Shown here: positions 7,901 to 9,507 of the stretch, piece after piece | How the letters are laid out: each line of letters starts with the position of its first letter | Numbering within the stretch: position 1 is the first letter of the stretch | Position numbers and translations under genes: made by a program | The notes under the pieces: generated by a model | The model's input: only the letters and a program-made list of their open reading frames with translations | Told to the model about the DNA's origin: nothing | Databases searched by the model: none | Assembly: GCA_023392185.1 (NCBI GenBank) | Contig: JAEVZP010000069.1 | Coordinates: 1 to 9,507, forward strand | Length of the DNA: 9,507 nucleotides | Direction: 5' to 3' | From: Bacteroidota bacterium | GTDB taxonomy: Bacteria; Bacteroidota; Bacteroidia; Chitinophagales; Chitinophagaceae

Positions 7901-8044
7901 TTCATGAAGCGTTTTATAGGCGGTGAGCCAACTGGTTCCGGCGCCGGAAGCCGCCCTGCTGCTATCTACATACAGGTTGGTTTGCGCCACGACAGTACCA
8001 CTGAGTAAGAGCAACAAGAAAGAGAAAATGCGCTTCATTATCAT
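4991..8044 (-). CDS. T9SS-exported surface protein: Pmp-like beta-helix repeats, Ig-like domains, C-terminal sorting domain
   Basis: 1017 residues. A signal peptide is clear (MIMKRIFSFLLLLLSGTVVAQ, cleavage near 20/21). The second Met (8036-8038) gives MKRIF and may be the true start. Residues about 22-130 open a parallel beta-helix domain (YVDSS, WLTAYKTLHEAL). From 183 to about 501 come twelve imperfect copies of a C-x-F-x-x-N-x-A-x-x-GGA-x-Y repeat like that of chlamydial Pmp proteins, e.g. CTFDNNQATSEGGAVY at 235 and CRFSGNVADTAGGAL at 428. The domain ends with NIDIGAYEF at 611-619, typical of 'choice-of-anchor Q' proteins. Then come four beta-sandwich segments at about 620-698, 699-779, 780-860 and 861-931; the first and third are clearly related (ITGxDxxCxGxA...GGVW...GxVxGI). 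Residues 932-1017 are a T9SS type-A sorting domain (WNLFPNPTTG, DISGKRLL, GLYLVTV). It is likely an adhesin or matrix protein on the cell surface; no catalytic residues are recognised. It is transcribed divergently from mqnC. Confidence 0.92.
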   Translation of the reverse strand: MIMKRIFSFLLLLLSGTVVAQTNLYVDSSRAASGAGTSWLTAYKTLHEALNFAQAASPTVSFNVHIAKGTYYPTGVQSSAGRDSTFLIARNGLRVYGGYPSGGGTRNGAANLTVLSGDIGVAGDSLDNSYHVVTLSNIASAGDSTLLDGVTIAHGNASGAGQRAKGGGLWISQASARGAIQDCIIRNNAGGSGGGLYAESASLSFKNVYFTDNNAQFGGAVYLFSTPASPYFRGCTFDNNQATSEGGAVYTAPGATCSFLDGSFTHNAASSVSGAAGGGAIRAAGYLTTIRCTFTRNAAPSGGALDLTAGATIDTCTFTANKASVGNGGAIAYSQRIGSTDPLSCHNSVFHANTAHNGNGGAISNTAPPAYTSGYSGCSFTKDSARRGGAIYLKSKSNIFTSTFLSNYASGKGGAVYETQFNLGVVGCRFSGNVADTAGGALCLDSNLNTSSYLEIINTLFSGNKGGLQGGAIAAYQAGGLPFLLNCTFAGDSAAHGNGMYCDYTVPDLTNCILWEGPSGCFYNVNGSYPGDLYHCIIEDPTYASLNYGPGNSSANPAFVAPLPAAAAPTTAGDYSLTACSPAIGAGLDGYSIVSNHPKDVGGNPRLSGANIDIGAYEFPLEAVAGTITGSDSVCVGSAQMYTASVSGGVWSGSTPAIATISAAGLVTGIASGMDTVRYTVLSGGCPVTAERILMVLPAPATPAFTINNGAPVCEGKSFMATGTTAGTWHIGDTTLARIQYRSGNTASFLALRAGTTSITYTVTGSNGCTASRSLPVTIHPLPVITPITGGDTLCTGTAMQLSNTTPGGVWGKTTNSSGFTVNSTGRVSGISPGSGYATYTFTSPAGCISIDSQRIVVIAAPARTVTQAGGTLTAIQNGASYSWFECNGSTRDPIGHTGQSYTPTHSGSYGVSITNGICTVESACYSVTVQGISNVFPEGWNLFPNPTTGTVTVQTGTTVAARIVVCDISGKRLLQTRPVAPETTLDLAGWAPGLYLVTVTDVSGVSTPMRLSVSNR

Positions 8045-8063
8045 TCTATTTCTAAAAAGGGGG

Positions 8064-8071
8064 CAAAGTTA
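8064..8071 (-). promoter_or_regulatory. Bacteroidota -7 box for the T9SS surface protein gene
   Basis: The minus strand reads TAACTTTG, matching TAnnTTTG, 19 bases upstream of the ATG at 8044. This predicts a short leader of about 12-15 bases, or about 20 if the second Met is used. No good -33 element is visible. The position in a divergent intergenic region supports it. Confidence 0.55.
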
Positions 8072-8173
8072 AATATCAGATTGGGCCTATTTGAAGAAAT
8101 TTTTTCCTTTGAGAATACATGCACCGATCTCCTAAGCTTGCCCGTCCATCCAACCATACCGCTTCCCGGACGT

Positions 8174-8181
8174 TAATTTTG
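8174..8181 (+). promoter_or_regulatory. Bacteroidota -7 box directly upstream of mqnC
   Basis: TAATTTTG matches TAnnTTTG and ends only 5 bases before the mqnC ATG. With the usual spacing, transcription would begin at or next to the A of the start codon, giving a leaderless or nearly leaderless mRNA. No -33 TTTG is present at the expected distance, so the call rests on the -7 box and its position. Confidence 0.5.
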
Positions 8182-8186
8182 CAGCT

Positions 8187-9311
8187 ATGGATTTGGAGTC
8201 TTTATACCAGCGGGCTTTAGCCTTCGAGTTTTTATCAGCCGAGGAAGGCGTTTTTCTTTTTGAAAATGCACCGTTGCCGATGCTGATGTATGTGGCCAAC
8301 GAACTGCGCAAAAAGCAGGTGCCGCATGGAAAAGTGACCTGGATTATCGACCGCAATATGAACACCACCAACGTGTGTGTGGCCAATTGCAAGTTTTGCA
8401 ACTTCTATCGCATCCCCGGGCACCCGGAAGCCTATATCACCGATCTGCCCACCTACCGCGAGAAAATCAAAGAAACGTTCCGGTATGGCGGCGAACAGTT
8501 GCTGCTGCAGGGCGGGCATCATCCGGAACTCGGCCTCGACTATTATGCCGATCTTTTCCGGGAGTTAAAAACAGAATTTCCCCAACTAAAACTGCACGCA
8601 CTCGGGCCGCCGGAAATCGCGCATGTCTGCCGGGTGAGCGGCGTAACGCCGGCCTTTGCCTTGCAAACGCTTAAAGATGCCGGCATGGACTCGATGCCGG
8701 GCCCCGGCGCCGAAATCCTCGACGACCGGGTGCGCCGCCTGATTTCCAAAGGCAAATGCGGCGCGCAGGAGTGGCTCGACATCATGCACGAGGCGCATAA
8801 AATCGGGCTGACGACCTCCGCAACGATGATGTTTGGTCATGTGGAAACCATTCTGGAGCGTTTCGAACACTTGGTGAAGCTCCGCGAGGTGCAGGCCCGC
8901 AAACCCGAAGACGCCAAAGGCTTTCTGGCTTTCATCCCGTGGACATTTCAGGATGTGGATACGCTGCTGCGCAAAATCCGCCGGGCCAAAAACGACACCA
9001 CACCAGCCGAATACATCCGGATGATTGCCCTCAGTCGCATCATGCTGCCCAATGTGAAAAACATTCAGGCTTCGTGGCTGACGGTCGGTAAGGCAACTGC
9101 ACAAATCTGCCTCCACGCCGGTGCCAACGATTTTGGTTCGATCATGATTGAGGAAAATGTGGTGAGCGCCGCCGGCGCGCCGCACCGCTTCACGGCCAAT
9201 GGCATTCAGGACGCTATTCGCGAGGCTGGCTTCGAGCCGCAGCTACGCAATCAGCAATATGAATTCCGGGAAATGCCGGTGCTGATGGAAGAACAGGAAA
9301 TTAATTACTGA
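8187..9311 (+). CDS. mqnC: Cyclic dehypoxanthinyl futalosine synthase (radical SAM)
   Basis: 374 residues, normal for MqnC. The radical SAM cluster motif is C64-x3-C68-x2-C71 (CVANCKFC), followed by NFYRIPGHPEAY. The GGEQLLLQGGHHPELGLDYY segment at 101-120 combines the SAM-binding GGE-type motif with a conserved MqnC stretch. Further family segments are LHALGPPEI at 136-144, ATMMFGHVET at 212-221, and GANDFGSIMIEENVVSAAGA at 312-331. The enzyme cyclises dehypoxanthine futalosine to its cyclic form in the cytoplasm, the third step of the futalosine route to menaquinone, which follows MqnA and MqnB. None of the other mqn genes is in the window, so the pathway genes are scattered or lie beyond the edge. 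The ATG at 8187 fits the family N-terminus; the next Met in frame (residue 32) would remove conserved sequence. The related MqnE carries the same cluster motif, but the segments listed favour MqnC. Confidence 0.95.
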   Translation: MDLESLYQRALAFEFLSAEEGVFLFENAPLPMLMYVANELRKKQVPHGKVTWIIDRNMNTTNVCVANCKFCNFYRIPGHPEAYITDLPTYREKIKETFRYGGEQLLLQGGHHPELGLDYYADLFRELKTEFPQLKLHALGPPEIAHVCRVSGVTPAFALQTLKDAGMDSMPGPGAEILDDRVRRLISKGKCGAQEWLDIMHEAHKIGLTTSATMMFGHVETILERFEHLVKLREVQARKPEDAKGFLAFIPWTFQDVDTLLRKIRRAKNDTTPAEYIRMIALSRIMLPNVKNIQASWLTVGKATAQICLHAGANDFGSIMIEENVVSAAGAPHRFTANGIQDAIREAGFEPQLRNQQYEFREMPVLMEEQEINY

Positions 9312-9312
9312 T

Positions 9313-9330
9313 TCCGGCGATTGCGCCGGA
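9313..9330. terminator. GC-rich hairpin between converging genes
   Basis: TCCGGCG (9313-9319) and CGCCGGA (9324-9330) form a perfect 7-bp stem with a 4-base loop, two bases after the mqnC stop codon and 9 bases short of the facing gene's stop. There is no T-tract on either strand, so it may be only a transcript-end-protecting or weak terminating hairpin. Confidence 0.4.
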
Positions 9331-9339
9331 CGGAAACTA

Positions 9340-9507
9340 TTACCGGTTCGGAGCTTTTGCTTTTTCGAAAAGGCGGTTTAATTTTTCCACCGGCAGAACT
9401 TTCTGTTTTTGAATCCCCTGCGCCACCGGCCGGTCACCCACAGAGGCTTTGAATGCAGAGACCACTTCGGTGCGGTTGATTTCGGTCAGGGTGCTTTCAA
9501 ACAACAC
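9340..9507 (-). CDS. C-terminal 55 codons of an unidentified protein, cut by the window edge
   Basis: The minus strand is open from the right edge (9507) to a TAA at 9340-9342. The visible residues start VLFESTLTEINRTEVV and end VEKLNRLFEKAKAPNR, with a basic, probably helical tail. Codon use (GAA, AAA, CTG, CCG, ACC) resembles the neighbouring genes. It lies tail-to-tail with mqnC, 28 bases apart, as expected of a real gene end. I do not recognise the family; no signal, membrane segment or motif is visible in this fragment. Confidence 0.65.
   Translation of the reverse strand: MLFESTLTEINRTEVVSAFKASVGDRPVAQGIQKQKVLPVEKLNRLFEKAKAPNR

Noticed and set aside
8586..9185. Minus-strand open frame of 199 codons opposite mqnC
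   Set aside because: Antisense to a clear MqnC coding sequence, with no family features and atypical composition.

Overview
The window comes from a member of the Bacteroidota, probably a Chitinophagales- or Saprospiria-like environmental lineage. Three things point there. There is a large secreted protein with a type IX secretion (T9SS) C-terminal sorting domain. Upstream regions carry Bacteroidota-type -7 boxes (TAnnTTTG). A small four-helix-bundle protein of a kind common in this phylum is also present. The species cannot be fixed from the sequence alone.

Layout, left to right. (1) The end of an exported M13 (neprilysin/PepO-type) zinc metallopeptidase gene on the + strand, cut by the left edge and closed by a strong hairpin-plus-T-tract terminator. 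(2) A 272-base gap between converging genes, which holds that terminator and a perfect 54-bp palindrome that looks like a REP-type repeat pair. (3) A minus-strand block, in transcription order: a 1017-residue T9SS-exported beta-helix/Ig-like surface protein; an alpha-oxoamine synthase (PLP enzyme of the serine palmitoyltransferase / AONS / KBL family); a four-helix-bundle protein; and an RmlD-like extended SDR reductase. (4) Divergently, on the + strand, mqnC of the futalosine menaquinone pathway. (5) The last 55 codons of an unidentified minus-strand gene running off the right edge.

The most unusual structure is around the four-helix-bundle gene (3182-3571). It is bounded by arrays of a 7-bp unit (TCATRRG) in inverted orientation. 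The arrays form 33-bp inverted repeats with 29/33 identity, and 31/33 positions would pair in RNA if G-U pairs are counted. The repeats contain the stop codon of the upstream synthase gene, the start and stop codons of the four-helix-bundle gene, and the start codon of the downstream reductase. Because 7 is not a multiple of 3, each array gives stop codons in all three frames. The whole unit resembles the 23S rRNA intervening sequences that encode S23 four-helix-bundle proteins, but here it sits between two protein-coding genes. This is the best candidate for a little-described mobile or RNA-structured element in the window.

The remaining genes look like ordinary chromosomal functions: proteolysis outside the cytoplasm, cell-surface adhesion, lipid or amino-ketone synthesis, sugar-nucleotide or other reduction, and quinone synthesis. 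Apart from the possible synthase-reductase operon interrupted by the cassette, nothing shows that they work in one pathway.
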